DNA from: Wolbachia endosymbiont of Ctenocephalides felis wCfeJ
GTDB taxonomy: Bacteria; Pseudomonadota; Alphaproteobacteria; Rickettsiales; Anaplasmataceae
Direction: 5' to 3'
Length of the DNA stretch: 64,000 nucleotides
NCBI RefSeq assembly: GCF_012277315.1
Contig: NZ_CP051157.1
Location: 1,127,279 to 1,191,278 of the forward strand
How positions within the stretch are numbered: position 1 is the first letter of the stretch; every line of letters begins with the position of its first letter. Below are positions 36,136 through 46,369 of the stretch, one piece after another. The position numbers and the translations under genes were made by a program. The notes beneath the pieces were generated by a model, which did no database searches, was not told the DNA's origin, and saw nothing but the letters and a program-made list of their open reading frames with translations.

Positions 36136-37626
36136 TTAAAGTATAAACTTAGATAAATCTAGCTGCTTTGAGATCGATTGAAGCTTATCTTTCACATATT
36201 TGCCATCTATAACAAATTTTTCACCACTGTTCTCGGAAGCTATAAAACTTATTTCATCTAAAAGCTTCTCCATTACAGTATGAAGCCTTCTTGCGCCTAT
36301 ATTTTCTACTTCTCTATTAACTGTAAATGCGATTTCAGCTATGGTTTCGATACCATCGTTGGTAAACTCAAGTATCACATTTTCTGTTTTCATTAAAGCT
36401 ATGTATTGCTTTAACAAGCTAGACTCAGGTTCTTTTAATATTCTTATTAAGTCCTCTTGAGTAAGTGCCTTAAGTTCTACTCTGATCGGTAATCTACCCT
36501 GTAATTCCGGCAAAAGGTCAGACGGTTTAGATAGGTGAAAAGCACCAGATGCAATAAATAATATATGATCTGTTTTGACATGGCCGTACTTAGTTGAAAC
36601 AGTTGTTCCTTCAAGTAGTGGTAATAAATCACGTTGTACCCCTTCTCTATTTACTTCACCTTTTACCTCTGTACGTGCTGCTATTTTATCTATTTCATCC
36701 AAAAACACTATGCCTTCATTAGTGACAAGATCAATGGCTTTTTTGATTATCTTATTCTCATCCATTAATCTTTCACTTTCCTCATTAATCAATATTTCTC
36801 GAGCTTCTTTTACCTTAACCGTAATAGTTTTTGTTTTTTTACCTCCATTGAACATTTTGCCCATTAGTTCTGTTACATTTACTATACCAACTTGCCCGCC
36901 TGGCATACCTGGTATATCAAAAGCTGGTAACACGCCCTTGCTTTCTCTGACATTAATGGAAACTTCCCCGTTTTCAAATTCTTTATTTCTCAATCTTTCT
37001 CTGAAAATCTTTTTACTCTCTTCGCTTGCACTCTCACCAACCATAGAATCGACTATTGTCTTTTCGGCTAAATCTAAGGCTTTTTTAGCTAAGGCTTTAC
37101 GTGCTTTCTCTTTAACCAAAACCATTGCTGCATCAACTAAATCGCGTATTATCGAGTCAACATCACGTCCAACATATCCTATTTCAGTGAATTTTGTTGC
37201 CTCAACTTTGATGAATGGTGCACCTGCAAGCTTTGCTAAGCGACGAGCTATTTCAGTTTTACCAACCCCTGTATGACCAATCATCAGTATATTTTTAGGT
37301 ATAATTTCGTCACGTAAAGGAAGGGGAACTTTGTTACGGCGCCAACGGTTTCTGAGTGCAATAGCAACAGCACGCTTTGCATCATTCTGTCCAATTATGA
37401 ACCTATCTAGCTCCTTAACTATCTTTTGTGGCGGCAGATCATCTAATAAAACTTGTGTACTGTTATTAGCCCGAGCATTTTTGTTATTTGAATCACAACT
37501 GCTCTTAGTATCTTTGCAGAGATCATTTTTCTTATTGTGAGTGTTACTATCACAAGACTGCCCTTCTGAAAGAGTCATAGATTGATCAGAGAAATTAGTG
37601 AATAAAATTTTTCGTTCAGAAGACAT
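36136..37626 (-). CDS. hslU: HslU, ATPase subunit of the HslVU protease
   Basis: HslU is the AAA+ unfoldase that feeds proteins into the HslV peptidase. The protein shows the Walker [10 protein letters not shown] (about residues 118-126), the I-domain region and Walker [11 protein letters not shown]. Also seen are the sensor region with [12 protein letters not shown] and the C-terminal FIL tail, similar to that which inserts into HslV. It has 496 residues, about 50 more than E. coli HslU. The extra is a polar N-terminal segment rich in Asn, Ser and Lys before [17 protein letters not shown]. The start is supported by GAGGGATAAT immediately upstream, which overlaps the hslV stop. hslV and hslU are adjacent, 1 bp apart. 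Confidence 0.95.
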   Translation of the reverse strand: MSSERKILFTNFSDQSMTLSEGQSCDSNTHNKKNDLCKDTKSSCDSNNKNARANNSTQVLLDDLPPQKIVKELDRFIIGQNDAKRAVAIALRNRWRRNKVPLPLRDEIIPKNILMIGHTGVGKTEIARRLAKLAGAPFIKVEATKFTEIGYVGRDVDSIIRDLVDAAMVLVKEKARKALAKKALDLAEKTIVDSMVGESASEESKKIFRERLRNKEFENGEVSINVRESKGVLPAFDIPGMPGGQVGIVNVTELMGKMFNGGKKTKTITVKVKEAREILINEESERLMDENKIIKKAIDLVTNEGIVFLDEIDKIAARTEVKGEVNREGVQRDLLPLLEGTTVSTKYGHVKTDHILFIASGAFHLSKPSDLLPELQGRLPIRVELKALTQEDLIRILKEPESSLLKQYIALMKTENVILEFTNDGIETIAEIAFTVNREVENIGARRLHTVMEKLLDEISFIASENSGEKFVIDGKYVKDKLQSISKQLDLSKFIL

Positions 37627-37627
37627 A

Positions 37628-38182
37628 TTATCCCTCTATCTTTTCAATAACTACATTATGATTTGTATAAACACATATATCAGCTGCTATTTTCATAGCT
37701 CTTCTTGCAACTTCCTCTATTGATATTCCCTCAACATCAATCAGAGCTCTTGCTGCAGATAGAGCAAAATTTCCACCAGAACCAATAGCTGCAATCCCAT
37801 CCTCAGGTTCAAGAACGTCCCCTGTCCCTGTAATAACCAATGAGATAGATTTATCTGCAACTATCATCATAGCTTCCAGCTTTCTTAAATATTTATCCAT
37901 TCTCCAATCTTTTGCAAGTTCAACACATGCCCTCATTAATTGTCCAGGATGTTTGTCAAGCTTTGATTCCAGTCTCTCAAAGAGAGTAAATGCATCAGCT
38001 GTTGCTCCAGCGAAGCCAGCAATTACAGAGTCACCAGAAAGACGCCTGACTTTCTTTGCCCCGGATTTTATAACAGTGTGGCCCAGTGAAACCTGTCCAT
38101 CACCTACTACTACTACATTTTTACCTCTTCTGATTGACAGTATGGTAGTTCCATATATCTTATCGTTATCATGTCGAATCAT
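37628..38182 (-). CDS. hslV: HslV, peptidase subunit of the HslVU protease
   Basis: HslV is the proteasome-beta-like threonine peptidase. The 184-residue product has an 11-residue leader before the catalytic threonine (T12 in [10 protein letters not shown]), which should be exposed by removal of that leader. The conserved [17 protein letters not shown] follows, with the lysine equivalent to Lys33, and then [17 protein letters not shown]. The [14 protein letters not shown] segment is typical of the C-terminal half. It is the first gene of an hslVU operon on the minus strand. The region upstream (38183-38279) is AT-rich, with a TATAAT-like word but no good -35. Confidence 0.95.
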   Translation of the reverse strand: MIRHDNDKIYGTTILSIRRGKNVVVVGDGQVSLGHTVIKSGAKKVRRLSGDSVIAGFAGATADAFTLFERLESKLDKHPGQLMRACVELAKDWRMDKYLRKLEAMMIVADKSISLVITGTGDVLEPEDGIAAIGSGGNFALSAARALIDVEGISIEEVARRAMKIAADICVYTNHNVVIEKIEG

Positions 38183-38279
38183 TTTTCTGTCATTTTAATT
38201 CATTATACTATAACTGTAGTTAAATATGTTTAGTTACAGCTTATAATATAGTACATTCCTTATAACATTTAAAGTGTAG

Positions 38280-39440
38280 ATGCAAAATATAATTCATCCA
38301 AATTTGGAAAAAAATATAAATGATTGGTTTGAGACAAAATTTAACGGTTTTACGTTGCCGTTTTATAGCTCTGTAGATCTCAGAAATTCTGGTTATAAAA
38401 TTGCCCCAATAGACGCCAATTTGTTTCCTGCAGGGTTCAATAATTTAAGTGAGTTATCAAAAACAACAGCAGCAAAACTGGTACGAAGCTACTTTGAAAA
38501 AAAACGATATAAAAAAATTCTTGTAATACCGGAGAACTATACACGAAATAAAATATACATAGAAAACGTATTTGCCATAGAAAAAATATTGCAATTAGCG
38601 GGTTTTGAAACTAAAACCGGCCTATTTCATAACGAAGCATACAATTCAATAGAGCCATATGAAACTGTTGTGAAAGAAAACTCTCTGCTGAAGACAACTT
38701 CAGGATTCGTACCCGATGTTATTGTGCTGAACCGGGATATGACAAGCCACATTCCAAGTGTGCTAGAAAATGTAAAACAAGAGATAGTACCAAGTCCACT
38801 ATATGGTTGGCACAGTAGGCAGAAGTTTAAACATTTTGAAATCTATCAAGAGCTAGCGTCCGAATTTTGTAGCGAATTTGAAATAGACCCATGGCTTATT
38901 TCTGTATTTACAAAAAGCTGTAACGAGGTTAATTTTAGTGACCACTCATCGCGGGAAACAGTGGCAACTAAGGTTAACCAAGTGTTGTCCCTCATACACA
39001 AAAAATACGAAGAATATGAAATCAAAACACAACCTTATGTTTTTATCAAAGCAAGTAATGGAACATATGGAATGGGTATTATAACAGCAACAAGCGGAGA
39101 TGAAATATTAAACCTCAATAAAAAAAAGCGCCATAAGATGAAAAAAGTAAAGGAAGGAATAAAAATCAATAGTGTCATTGTACAAGAAGGTATACCAACT
39201 ATCGATGTATTTGAACGCAGTCCTGCAGAGCCGCTAATATACTATATCGGAAATACACCGACATGCTATTTATATCGCTGTAATAGTAGAAAAACCATAT
39301 ATTCCAGCTTGAATGCCACTGACTGTGAATTTCATGATATTAGCCAAGTCATAGAAAATAAAACCCTGTCACTCTGGAATGTGGTTAGCAAGTTAGCAGT
39401 GCTAGCATTGGCGGTAGAAATGAGGTCTTTTCATATCTAA
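38280..39440 (+). CDS. gshA: Glutamate-cysteine ligase (proteobacterial GshA, TIGR02049-type)
   Basis: This enzyme makes gamma-glutamylcysteine, the first step of glutathione synthesis. The 386-residue sequence matches the less common family first described from Acidithiobacillus-type bacteria and found in Rickettsiales. Characteristic stretches are PFYSSVDLRNSGYKIAPIDANLFPAGFNNL at the N-terminus, PSPLYGWHSRQKFKHF in the middle, and KASNGTYGMGI, a glycine-rich ATP-binding loop. It diverges from hslV. gshB is not in the window. Glutathione would also serve the monothiol glutaredoxin at 55 kb. Confidence 0.88.
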   Translation: MQNIIHPNLEKNINDWFETKFNGFTLPFYSSVDLRNSGYKIAPIDANLFPAGFNNLSELSKTTAAKLVRSYFEKKRYKKILVIPENYTRNKIYIENVFAIEKILQLAGFETKTGLFHNEAYNSIEPYETVVKENSLLKTTSGFVPDVIVLNRDMTSHIPSVLENVKQEIVPSPLYGWHSRQKFKHFEIYQELASEFCSEFEIDPWLISVFTKSCNEVNFSDHSSRETVATKVNQVLSLIHKKYEEYEIKTQPYVFIKASNGTYGMGIITATSGDEILNLNKKKRHKMKKVKEGIKINSVIVQEGIPTIDVFERSPAEPLIYYIGNTPTCYLYRCNSRKTIYSSLNATDCEFHDISQVIENKTLSLWNVVSKLAVLALAVEMRSFHI

Positions 39441-39450
39441 TTTCTTACCT

Positions 39451-40317
39451 CTACATAGCAGGGCCATTATATAGATTATTACCACAATCAACATGCTGAG
39501 CATGGTTAGCATTGTCAAGTTCAGTAGAAGGATCATCATTGATAGGTTGGTTAACTAGTTTGTCAAGCTGGATTGCCAAAAATACTGCGCTATATATTAT
39601 GCCAACTGTCACGCTTAAATTGAAGTCATAGATTATACCATTACCTAGGTTTATCGGTGTGGTTACAATTTCTATCCTTCTTAATATGAAGTTTAACAAA
39701 CCTAATGATAAAGTTAGTGTGCTGATAACAAGGCTCTTCTTGCGTTTAGCAAGTTCAGCTTCACATTTTGTAAGTTCACCAGCATCTTTTACGCCTTTTC
39801 TACATGCATCTTGATATTCTTTATGTGCCTCTTGATATTTTTTGTATGTATAATAATAGCTTATAGGCTCCGCAATGAATAGGAATAGGATTGTTGATGT
39901 TAAGTGAATATGACTTATTGCGCTTGCATTACTTCCAGTCAAGAAATGGAAGACTTTCAACATCATTAGTGCTTCTATCGAGCTACTTGCAAGACTAGCC
40001 GATTTGCCCACAATTTTTACTAATTCTTTCTTACCATTAGGATTTCTGTAATCCTTGATTAAGTCATGTAAAGCAAACGCAGAATGAGTAATATATAGAA
40101 TAGAAGTCGGAAACTTTACCCATCGGGCAATTTCACGTATAAGGTAGATGTTGGAGCTATTATTGTCAATAAATTCGCAACAAAATTGGAGTGAAATCTT
40201 GCACAACAAGGCTGTTAAACCTGTTGTGATACAAATTATCCTTCTGGTATCATGATTGTAAGCATCGTGTACCTTTTGTGCAAATGTGCTTGGTTTCTTT
40301 TTTAGCTCATTTAGCAT
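39451..40317 (-). CDS. Hypothetical multi-pass membrane protein
   Basis: I do not recognise this 288-residue protein. Hydrophobic segments lie at about residues 28-48, 60-85, 100-125, 130-155, 190-215 and 225-250. A polar segment sits between (KKYQEAHKEYQDACRKGVKDAGE) and a polar tail ends YNGPAM. There is no signal for a transporter family. It resembles other orphan proteins in this window (41414-42241, 50916-52160, 57763-58743) only in general make-up. It converges with gshA and precedes hemH by 77 bp on the same strand. An AT-rich hairpin-prone stretch lies upstream (40321-40380). Confidence 0.7.
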   Translation of the reverse strand: MLNELKKKPSTFAQKVHDAYNHDTRRIICITTGLTALLCKISLQFCCEFIDNNSSNIYLIREIARWVKFPTSILYITHSAFALHDLIKDYRNPNGKKELVKIVGKSASLASSSIEALMMLKVFHFLTGSNASAISHIHLTSTILFLFIAEPISYYYTYKKYQEAHKEYQDACRKGVKDAGELTKCEAELAKRKKSLVISTLTLSLGLLNFILRRIEIVTTPINLGNGIIYDFNLSVTVGIIYSAVFLAIQLDKLVNQPINDDPSTELDNANHAQHVDCGNNLYNGPAM

Positions 40318-40394
40318 AAATAGCTAATAAAATAATAATTTTTTATTATTCTATCATATAAAATCTTAAAAGAAAAGTACTATAAATCAGGACT

Positions 40395-41417
40395 TTAAGG
40401 GCAGTTCCTACATAAATCAGCCAAGCATTTTATAAACAAAGAATTGGTACTGAGAGTTGGTACACGAAAGTAGTATCCGTCCTTGATAATTGCTTTATAT
40501 TCCATATCAAGTTCAACAAGTGTTTCTGAATGCTCAGAAACAAAAGATATAGGTGATAAAACCACAGGTATATCTTCAGCTTTCGCACGTAATAACTCTT
40601 TCTCAGTGCTCGGCTCTAGCCATTTTACGGGACCAATCTTGCTCTGATAGCATATTGACCAATCAAGGTCTTTGATATTTAACCTTTCTACTATTAATTT
40701 TACTGTCTCTTCTATCTGCAAGGCATAAGGGTCACCCTTCTCAATAACACTCAAGGGCAAGCTATGGGCTGAAAATAGGATTCTTGGGTTACCAATTCTA
40801 CTTGCTAATTTATAATACTGAGCTGTTAGGTTAACGTGAGCTTCAATAAAGTCTTGGTTATTATGATAATGGTTGATTATTTTTGTGTTGCATTTTAGAC
40901 CATATTTTTTGGCACTTTTTTGCCAATTTTCAATGGATGATAAAGTTGTGGTAGTGGAATATTGAGGATATAGTGGCAGAAGAATTACTTCATCAGGATC
41001 AAACTGCTTTACACTTTCAACCACTTCATTGGCAAATGGATGCCAATAGCGCATACAAACGAATACTCTGGCCAGCTCTTGTGTCATTCCAGCACGTGAC
41101 GCTGGAATCCAGTTCTTCTTTCTAGATCCCAGTTCCATGCTACTTGGATGACAAAACACAGATTTATTAAGCTCTTGCTCAAGCGCTTCAGCTTGCATTT
41201 TTGTATTCTCTAAAATTGGTGATTTACCTCCAATCTGCTCATATATTTTTCGTGCAGTATCTTCTCGTTTTGCAGATATAAACTTTGCTAAAAGAAAACG
41301 AAAAGGATTTGGTAAATTAATTATTCTCTTATCATAAAAGAGGTTGAATAAAAAAGGACGGACTGCATTTGGTGAATCAGGTCCGCCAAGGTTAAGTAAG
41401 ACGATTGCTTTTTTCAC
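40395..41417 (-). CDS. hemH: Ferrochelatase with an in-frame palindromic-element insertion
   Basis: Ferrochelatase inserts iron into protoporphyrin IX, the last step of heme synthesis. The 340-residue protein shows [21 protein letters not shown] at the N-terminus. The catalytic histidine lies in [11 protein letters not shown] (near residue 207) and the conserved glutamate in [13 protein letters not shown] (near 290). Residues 89-112 are foreign: they are encoded by a 72-bp TGTCATTCCAG-type palindromic element (41082-41153) that adds exactly 24 codons between the helix ending [10 protein letters not shown] and [15 protein letters not shown]. The frame and active-site residues are kept, so the protein is probably functional. 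The start is a GTG overlapping the upstream gene's stop (GTGA, 41414-41417). Confidence 0.93.
   Translation of the reverse strand: MKKAIVLLNLGGPDSPNAVRPFLFNLFYDKRIINLPNPFRFLLAKFISAKREDTARKIYEQIGGKSPILENTKMQAEALEQELNKSVFCHPSSMELGSRKKNWIPASRAGMTQELARVFVCMRYWHPFANEVVESVKQFDPDEVILLPLYPQYSTTTTLSSIENWQKSAKKYGLKCNTKIINHYHNNQDFIEAHVNLTAQYYKLASRIGNPRILFSAHSLPLSVIEKGDPYALQIEETVKLIVERLNIKDLDWSICYQSKIGPVKWLEPSTEKELLRAKAEDIPVVLSPISFVSEHSETLVELDMEYKAIIKDGYYFRVPTLSTNSLFIKCLADLCRNCP
41082..41153. repeat. Palindromic element inside hemH
   Basis: The 72-bp element begins TGTCAT and ends ATGACA. Its core, GTGACGCTGGAATCCAG, is the same as in the intergenic copies at 9.5-9.9, 32.1 and 45.2-48.2 kb. The length is a multiple of three and the hemH-sense frame has no stop. 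It encodes residues 89-112 of ferrochelatase. This is analogous to the Rickettsia palindromic elements found in coding genes, and such coding palindromes have been reported from Wolbachia too. Confidence 0.92.
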
Positions 41418-42241
41418 TTACAACACGTTGCTTCAGGGGTACCTATAAAATTAGCTACACACTCATCAAGTACAGATATGGGTACTAAATTTCTCACACT
41501 GGCATACAATAGGTGGCCAGATCTCTGCAGACTACTCTGGGTAGATACAAAGCTTCTATCAAAGATCAGATCAGCGCAAAAGCTTGGCACTGCTTCAAGA
41601 AGTTCAATAGCAGCTAAAGCTAGCATGATGCAGCTTTGAAGAACCTTCAAAAGAACTTTAAGGGGAAAAAGTAAAACTCTGAGAAAAGAAAAGCTACTTG
41701 CTTCATTTGGTGATTGTTCTTGGTTAGGGGAATTATACCCAATGTGTTCTCTATTTTTATCAAAAATAGGGAATTTTATAGTATCCTTCTTAAATTCCCT
41801 GTCTATTGTTTCTCTACTGTAGTCAGTAGTTTTTTCCATCAACTTCTCACGCAAGTGAAAAGTTCTCACAACAAAACATGTGGTAATCATCAACGCAGCG
41901 CATACAAGTGCACATTGCATAAGACTCATGATGCCTATCATAGCTGGCAGTGCAAAACAAACAAATGGTGTTATGATAGCCATTTCAAAAAATGGAATAG
42001 TGTTCCTTTTCATTGCAAAAGCAGCACCTTCTTTCAATTTTGTATTGTGACGCGAGCTATATTCCAAATAACTCAAAAAAGCCAAGCTGAAAGTTAAAAA
42101 CCCCTTTGTGCCACAAAAAATTGATGATTTTAAATTATTAACGAATGTTTTAGCAGCAGGTTCAGTTTTAACTGGTTGTTTAGTAGTAGACTCAGCTTGT
42201 TTAGCAGTGTTATTAGTTTTAGGACATTTAGAACACCCCAT
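41414..42241 (-). CDS. Hypothetical membrane protein upstream of hemH
   Basis: I do not recognise this 275-residue protein. The ATG at 42239-42241, with AAGGAAG six bases upstream, is preferred to a TTG at 42280. It starts with a short cysteine motif (MGCSKCPK). Two or three hydrophobic segments follow (residues about 50-65 and 80-125, including [20 protein letters not shown] and [15 protein letters not shown]) and another near 200-220. The C-terminus is Cys-rich ([15 protein letters not shown]). Its stop overlaps the hemH start, so the two are translationally coupled. Whether it has any link to heme or iron is unknown, although the two CxxC-like clusters would fit metal or disulfide chemistry. 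Confidence 0.72.
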   Translation of the reverse strand: MGCSKCPKTNNTAKQAESTTKQPVKTEPAAKTFVNNLKSSIFCGTKGFLTFSLAFLSYLEYSSRHNTKLKEGAAFAMKRNTIPFFEMAIITPFVCFALPAMIGIMSLMQCALVCAALMITTCFVVRTFHLREKLMEKTTDYSRETIDREFKKDTIKFPIFDKNREHIGYNSPNQEQSPNEASSFSFLRVLLFPLKVLLKVLQSCIMLALAAIELLEAVPSFCADLIFDRSFVSTQSSLQRSGHLLYASVRNLVPISVLDECVANFIGTPEATCCK

Positions 42242-42354
42242 ACAATACTTCCTTGATGGTTTATTCTTAACTATAAACAAAAAATCATTTTGATGAAATA
42301 AAAATTCATAATAGAATAAATCTATAAATATACGATCTTATATAAGGAAATAAT

Positions 42355-42774
42355 ATGGCAATTGAGAGAACACTTTCGATATTAAAACCTGACGCAGTAA
42401 GAAATAATATTACAGGTAATATAAATTCCTACATTGAAAAATCTGGGCTAAAAATTATAGCACAAAAAATGATGTTACTGACAAGAAGACAGGCAGAACT
42501 GTTTTATGAAATCCATAAAGATAGACCCTTTTTTGGGGAGTTAGTAGAGTTTATGACTTCTGGTTCTGTGATAGTGCAAGTTTTAGTTGGTGAAAATGCA
42601 GTGAGTAAATACAGGCAAATCATGGGAGCTACAAATCCAAAGCAGGCAGATAAAGGCACAATCAGAGGTGATTTTGCTGATGACATTAGCGAAAATAGAG
42701 TTCACGGCTCAGATAGCTTGGAAAATGCTCGTAGAGAAATCGCTTTCTTTTTTGCTGAGTGTGAGTTAGTGTAG
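42355..42774 (+). CDS. ndk: Nucleoside diphosphate kinase
   Basis: Ndk transfers the gamma-phosphate between nucleoside triphosphates and diphosphates through a phosphohistidine. The 139-residue protein has the N-terminal [15 protein letters not shown] and the active-site signature [12 protein letters not shown] with the catalytic histidine at residue 117. The length and the [17 protein letters not shown] segment are canonical. AAGGAA lies seven bases before the ATG. It is a lone plus-strand gene that diverges from the orphan membrane gene and is followed by a dispersed repeat. Confidence 0.97.
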   Translation: MAIERTLSILKPDAVRNNITGNINSYIEKSGLKIIAQKMMLLTRRQAELFYEIHKDRPFFGELVEFMTSGSVIVQVLVGENAVSKYRQIMGATNPKQADKGTIRGDFADDISENRVHGSDSLENARREIAFFFAECELV

Positions 42775-42814
42775 CTATAAAAATAATTTACTTGATAACC
42801 CACGTAAGCCCACC

Positions 42815-42865
42815 TAATTATATGGCTGGAGCTATCTTCAATCTGTGCAGATTAAACGATGAAAT
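42815..42865 (+). repeat. Dispersed intergenic repeat, copy 2 (other copy at 8985-9040)
   Basis: TATATGGCTGGAGCTATCTTCAATCTGTGCAGA with flanking sequence repeats the stretch downstream of recO. The remainder of the 299-bp gap between ndk and the next gene shows no gene or clear structure. Confidence 0.55.
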
Positions 42866-43073
42866 ATGCGTGTATGTTGATTTCTATCCAATTATTTTTT
42901 ACTTGGAAAATATGCTAATAAATCTTATTTTTTTAACTTTATGAATGTAACTAAAAAAATGTCTCGTATAGATGACCTTAGAATTGCACTTAAGACTTTA
43001 GGCGCCCTTTTCTACATCTTTTAGCAATCGCTGCTATACACCACCTAAAAGCCCGGGAAATAAATTCATGAGT

Positions 43074-44108
43074 TTAACAACATAAAAAACTACGAAGAGG
43101 CTGCGCGGTATGTTGTTTGACATCTTTCATTTCTTCGAATTTAGTCTTTGGCTTGAGTAAATTATACAATGCAAAACCTGCACAAGTTAACCCAACTATT
43201 CCCAGTGCTACTGCTACTACAGGCATCTTCATGATATATAACGTAATACAACTAGCCAATAACCCTGCACCAACAACACCAGCCGCAATTGATTGAGGTA
43301 AGTTTTTTGGTGATTTTTCACCTTGTGAATTTTCTGTGTAAGATTCACTATATAGCTCAGAGGAGAGGCTTTTAGGAATACTTGATTTTTGCTTCTTTAA
43401 AGTATTTTGATTATCTTTACTATTTTTATGTTCTGATTGAGGACTTTCACTATCTTGACTGACATTTTTACATGATTCTATTTCTGCATCTGCGTCTGCA
43501 TCTTGATCTACTGCATTATTACTTGGGTTTTCGACATCAAGAACTTCTTTACATTCACCAAGAGCTTCCTCTATATCCTCTAGTGTATAAGTATCTTTTG
43601 GTTCCTCTGTAGCAGTTGTAGTATTTGAGAGTATAGGTTCTTTATTGGGCTTTAAAATATCTCCCAAGATTTTTCCATCTTGTGCCGCCCTTAAAATCGC
43701 ATCTTTTGCTTCACCATTTTCGCATGATTCCGCATAAGAAAATGGGTCGTGCTTTTCTACTTTTCCGTCTGAACATTTTATTATCACTTCCTCGTTTAAT
43801 ACTGCTTTTAAAAGCCCTTTGTCTTTAGCTTTTTTTAAAAGATCTTTTACAGCCCCATTATTTTTATGGTATATGGCATGATGCAGTAGTGTAAACTCCT
43901 CACCTTCATAAGTAATTTTTGTTTTCAGAATTTTATTTGTATCATAGTTCAATGAAAATATTCTAGGTCTGAAACTTGCAGCAATACTCTCTCCCTCTTC
44001 TATTATCTTCGCCAGCTTAAGGGTTCTTGCCTTATCTTGAGCTGTTAACTCATTACCTTTTAGGTCATAACTTATATTTTCTTTAATAGCACTTTTTAGG
44101 TTTACCAT
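43074..44108 (-). CDS. Ankyrin-like membrane protein, hypothetical
   Basis: This 344-residue protein carries one recognisable ankyrin-type repeat (residues about 70-95: FTLLHHAIYHKNNGAVKDLL) and a weaker second near 110-135. A long acidic, disordered middle (about 150-260, rich in Glu, Asp, Asn and Ser) follows. Two adjacent hydrophobic helices (about 275-295 and 298-318, IAAGVVGAGLLASCITLYIM then VALGIVGLTCAGFALY) precede a short tail ending FLCC. Ankyrin repeats mediate protein-protein contacts, and Wolbachia is rich in such genes. The C-terminal membrane pair resembles the remnant at 21958-22377. Function is unknown; a membrane-anchored host or cell-envelope scaffold is plausible. Confidence 0.7.
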   Translation of the reverse strand: MVNLKSAIKENISYDLKGNELTAQDKARTLKLAKIIEEGESIAASFRPRIFSLNYDTNKILKTKITYEGEEFTLLHHAIYHKNNGAVKDLLKKAKDKGLLKAVLNEEVIIKCSDGKVEKHDPFSYAESCENGEAKDAILRAAQDGKILGDILKPNKEPILSNTTTATEEPKDTYTLEDIEEALGECKEVLDVENPSNNAVDQDADADAEIESCKNVSQDSESPQSEHKNSKDNQNTLKKQKSSIPKSLSSELYSESYTENSQGEKSPKNLPQSIAAGVVGAGLLASCITLYIMKMPVVAVALGIVGLTCAGFALYNLLKPKTKFEEMKDVKQHTAQPLRSFLCC

Positions 44109-44186
44109 AACTCGCTTACTCTTCTATAACATTTACTTTATATAAATTAGCTGTATTGATAATTTATTAATTCTGCAATTACGATG

Positions 44187-44987
44187 CTAAAACTTTTCTA
44201 GCTGCTCACCCCATAATGTTAGGATCTCTCTCAAATCAGCTAGTCTTAAGTTATTTGGTTGTCTCGCATTTATTATGTCTTCTTTGACCTTAGAGGTATG
44301 GGTTGCTTTCCTAAAAATCTTACCTAGCTTCAAAACGGGTTTTTTAGCTTTTTCTTGAAAAGTTCTCTCTTCTCAAGGTAATTGTGCATGAAATTCAGCT
44401 AAGCCCTTATTTATCTCACACATCCAATAAAGTTGTCTGTCCTAGCTCATGAAACACCCTGATAAATCAAACAATGTTTTTCCGTCTTTATTCTTTGCTG
44501 TAATACCTAATAGACGTATCTCTGTACTTGGTGCCTTTTCAATTATTTCCCAACCACTGATACAAGTATCATCTTCTTGCTCTGATAACCTACAATCATT
44601 TTTGTCAATAAATTCCCATTCACTATCTTGGTAATCGTTAGTGAATTTTTTAATTTTTTCTACTTCAGCTCCATTAAACTTACTTGACACTTTTTCACAG
44701 GCTGCAATTATTCTCTCTTTCGCAGAGGCACAAATTCCACTTTTATTAAACTTCTCTAACGAATAGTCTATTTGAGCTAACCATTCCAAGTCCTGTTTTT
44801 CAGAAGCTGTAATGATTTCTGATGAAGAAGTTGTAACATTTGTACTTTGATTCTGCTCAGCCTGCTTTGACTCTATTGTTATATAACAATCATCGGTAAA
44901 AAACAGATCTCTCAACCCTGTACAAAAAGGACCATAGAGAAATTCATTCCATATCTGACTTATTCTAGTAAAAAGATTGCTAAACAT
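44187..44987 (-). pseudogene. Hypothetical gene interrupted by two in-frame stop codons
   Basis: The frame starts at the ATG at 44985-44987 (AGGAG eight bases upstream; M of MFSNLFTRISQIWNEFLYG). It runs 181 codons to a TAG at 44442-44444, continues 22 codons to a TGA at 44373-44375, and then remains open for 61 codons to a final TAG at 44187-44189. The downstream sequence reads like real protein (KPVLKLGKIFRKATHTSK ... LRLADLREILTLWGEQLEKF). The parent protein was therefore about 266 residues and is now cut to 181. The surviving part is acidic, with WEFIDKND and CISGWEIIEK repeats of a W-E-x-I type. I do not recognise the family. The truncated form could still be made. Confidence 0.7.
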
Positions 44988-45200
44988 TTTATTACTCCTA
45001 AAGTTAACTTTACTAAATATTAGCACAATAAATTAAATTTAGCAAATAATTTTATTAAAAAATAAACCATACACAGATAATTATCAAAAATATTTTCAAT
45101 AATTTGCATGTTAAGAGTATGTTTTCAAACTAAGAAATGAGCTAATTTGTGAAGCATAAAAAGCTGTTAAACTTTTGTGGCTTACTAACATCGTATAAAG

Positions 45201-45255
45201 GTATCTGTTCAGGAACGTGGCTAATGTGCAAATATTGAAGCAAAAGTGGTGTCAT
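45201..45255 (+). repeat. Outer 55-bp inverted repeat, left copy
   Basis: This begins GTATCTGTTCAGG and ends GCAAAAGTGGTGTCAT. It is the reverse complement, with five mismatches, of 48211-48265. The two arms enclose the palindrome-rich, IS481-containing island between the pseudogene and gyrB. Confidence 0.8.
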
Positions 45256-46280
45256 CCCCGTAGCTTCTACGATGTCATCAAAGTAGCGGACACTGGGATC
45301 CAGGAAAGTTTGCTTGCTAAACTGATTTGGTGATCATAGAAGGCAGCTAATCTTATACTAAAACACAACGTTTTCAATGAGACTGCAGAAAGGCTGGAAT
45401 GACAGGGTTGTGGATGTTATCCGAATGGCCCAACGATGTCATCCGAGTAGATGACACCGGCATTCATTCTCTTTTCACTGGATTCCAGTGTCAGCTACTT
45501 TAATGACACCCTTCGATGAACACAAGAAATTTCTTATTTTCGATTCTATATAAAAATGAAAATAAGGCTTATCTATTTGCGTGGATGAACATATAGAGAC
45601 CTCTTATTTTCGATTTTGCGTAAAAATGAAAATAAGGCTGGATTCCAGCGTCACGAGCTAGAATGATACCCTTTGATGAAAATAAGAAACCTCTTATTTT
45701 CGATTCTGTATAAAAATGAAAATAAGGCTTATCTATTTGCGTGGATGAACATAAGAGACCTCTTATTTTCGATTTTGCGTAAAAATGAAAATAAGGCTGG
45801 ATTCCAGCGTCACGCGCTGGAATGACAAGGTTGTTGATGTCATCCCTGTAGCCTCTACGATGCATCCAAGTAGTCTAATGATGTCATCCCAGTGCTCGAC
45901 ACTGGGATCCATTCTTTTTTCTACTGGATTCCAGCGTCACGAGCTGGAATGACAAGGTTGTGGATGTCATCCCTGTAACCCCTTTTTCTGCTATTCCAGT
46001 GCTACTTAATAATGTCATCCCAGTGCCCCGACACTGGGATCCACTCTTTTTTTTACTGGATTCCAGCGTCACGAGCTAGAATGATACCCTTTGATGAAAA
46101 TAAGAAACCTCTTATTTTCGATTCTATATAAAAATGAAAATAAGGCTTACCTTATTTGCGTGGATGAACATAAGAGACCTCTTATTTTCGATTTTGCGTA
46201 AAAATGAAAATAAGGCTTAGTAGCTGGCACTGGGATCCATTCTTTTTTTCACTGGATTCCAGCGTCATGCGCTGGAATAA
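45256..46280 (-). repeat. Array of palindromic elements and three reversed hairpin cassettes
   Basis: The stretch is composed almost entirely of repeats. Hairpin cassettes with GAAAATAAG/CTTATTTTC arms occur at about 45505-45639, 45665-45799 and 46081-46218, all in the opposite direction to those at 9.4 and 32.0 kb. TGTCATTCCAG-type palindromes fill the gaps, for example at 45405-45500, 45800-46070 and 46220-46280. Short open frames across it are repeat artefacts. No gene is present. Tandem copying of the cassette-plus-palindrome unit best explains the pattern. Confidence 0.8.
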
Positions 46281-46369
46281 CACCCTTTGTTGTAAATTCA
46301 TTTTTACTCTATGGTTATCTTTTTATACTACCTTGTCTACCTTATTTTGCCACTCTGCTGAACAGATAC
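46281..46369 (+). repeat. Inner 89-bp inverted repeat, left copy
   Basis: These 89 bp are the reverse complement of 47939-48027 with a single mismatch. The outer tip of both arms is CACCCTTTGTTGTAAATTCA and the inner tip GAACAGATAC. They flank the IS481-type remnant. Confidence 0.9.

Noticed and set aside
36575-37276. 233-codon open frame antisense to hslU
   Set aside because: The hslU frame has all AAA+ motifs. The opposite frame is Ser/Thr/Phe-rich antisense with no start context.
45569-46072. Short open frames in the repeat array
   Set aside because: They translate the palindromic and hairpin repeats and repeat the same peptide words. There is no ribosome site.
45256-46280. Possible CRISPR array
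   Set aside because: The repeats are palindromic elements and hairpin cassettes of unequal spacing and orientation, without uniform spacers or cas genes.
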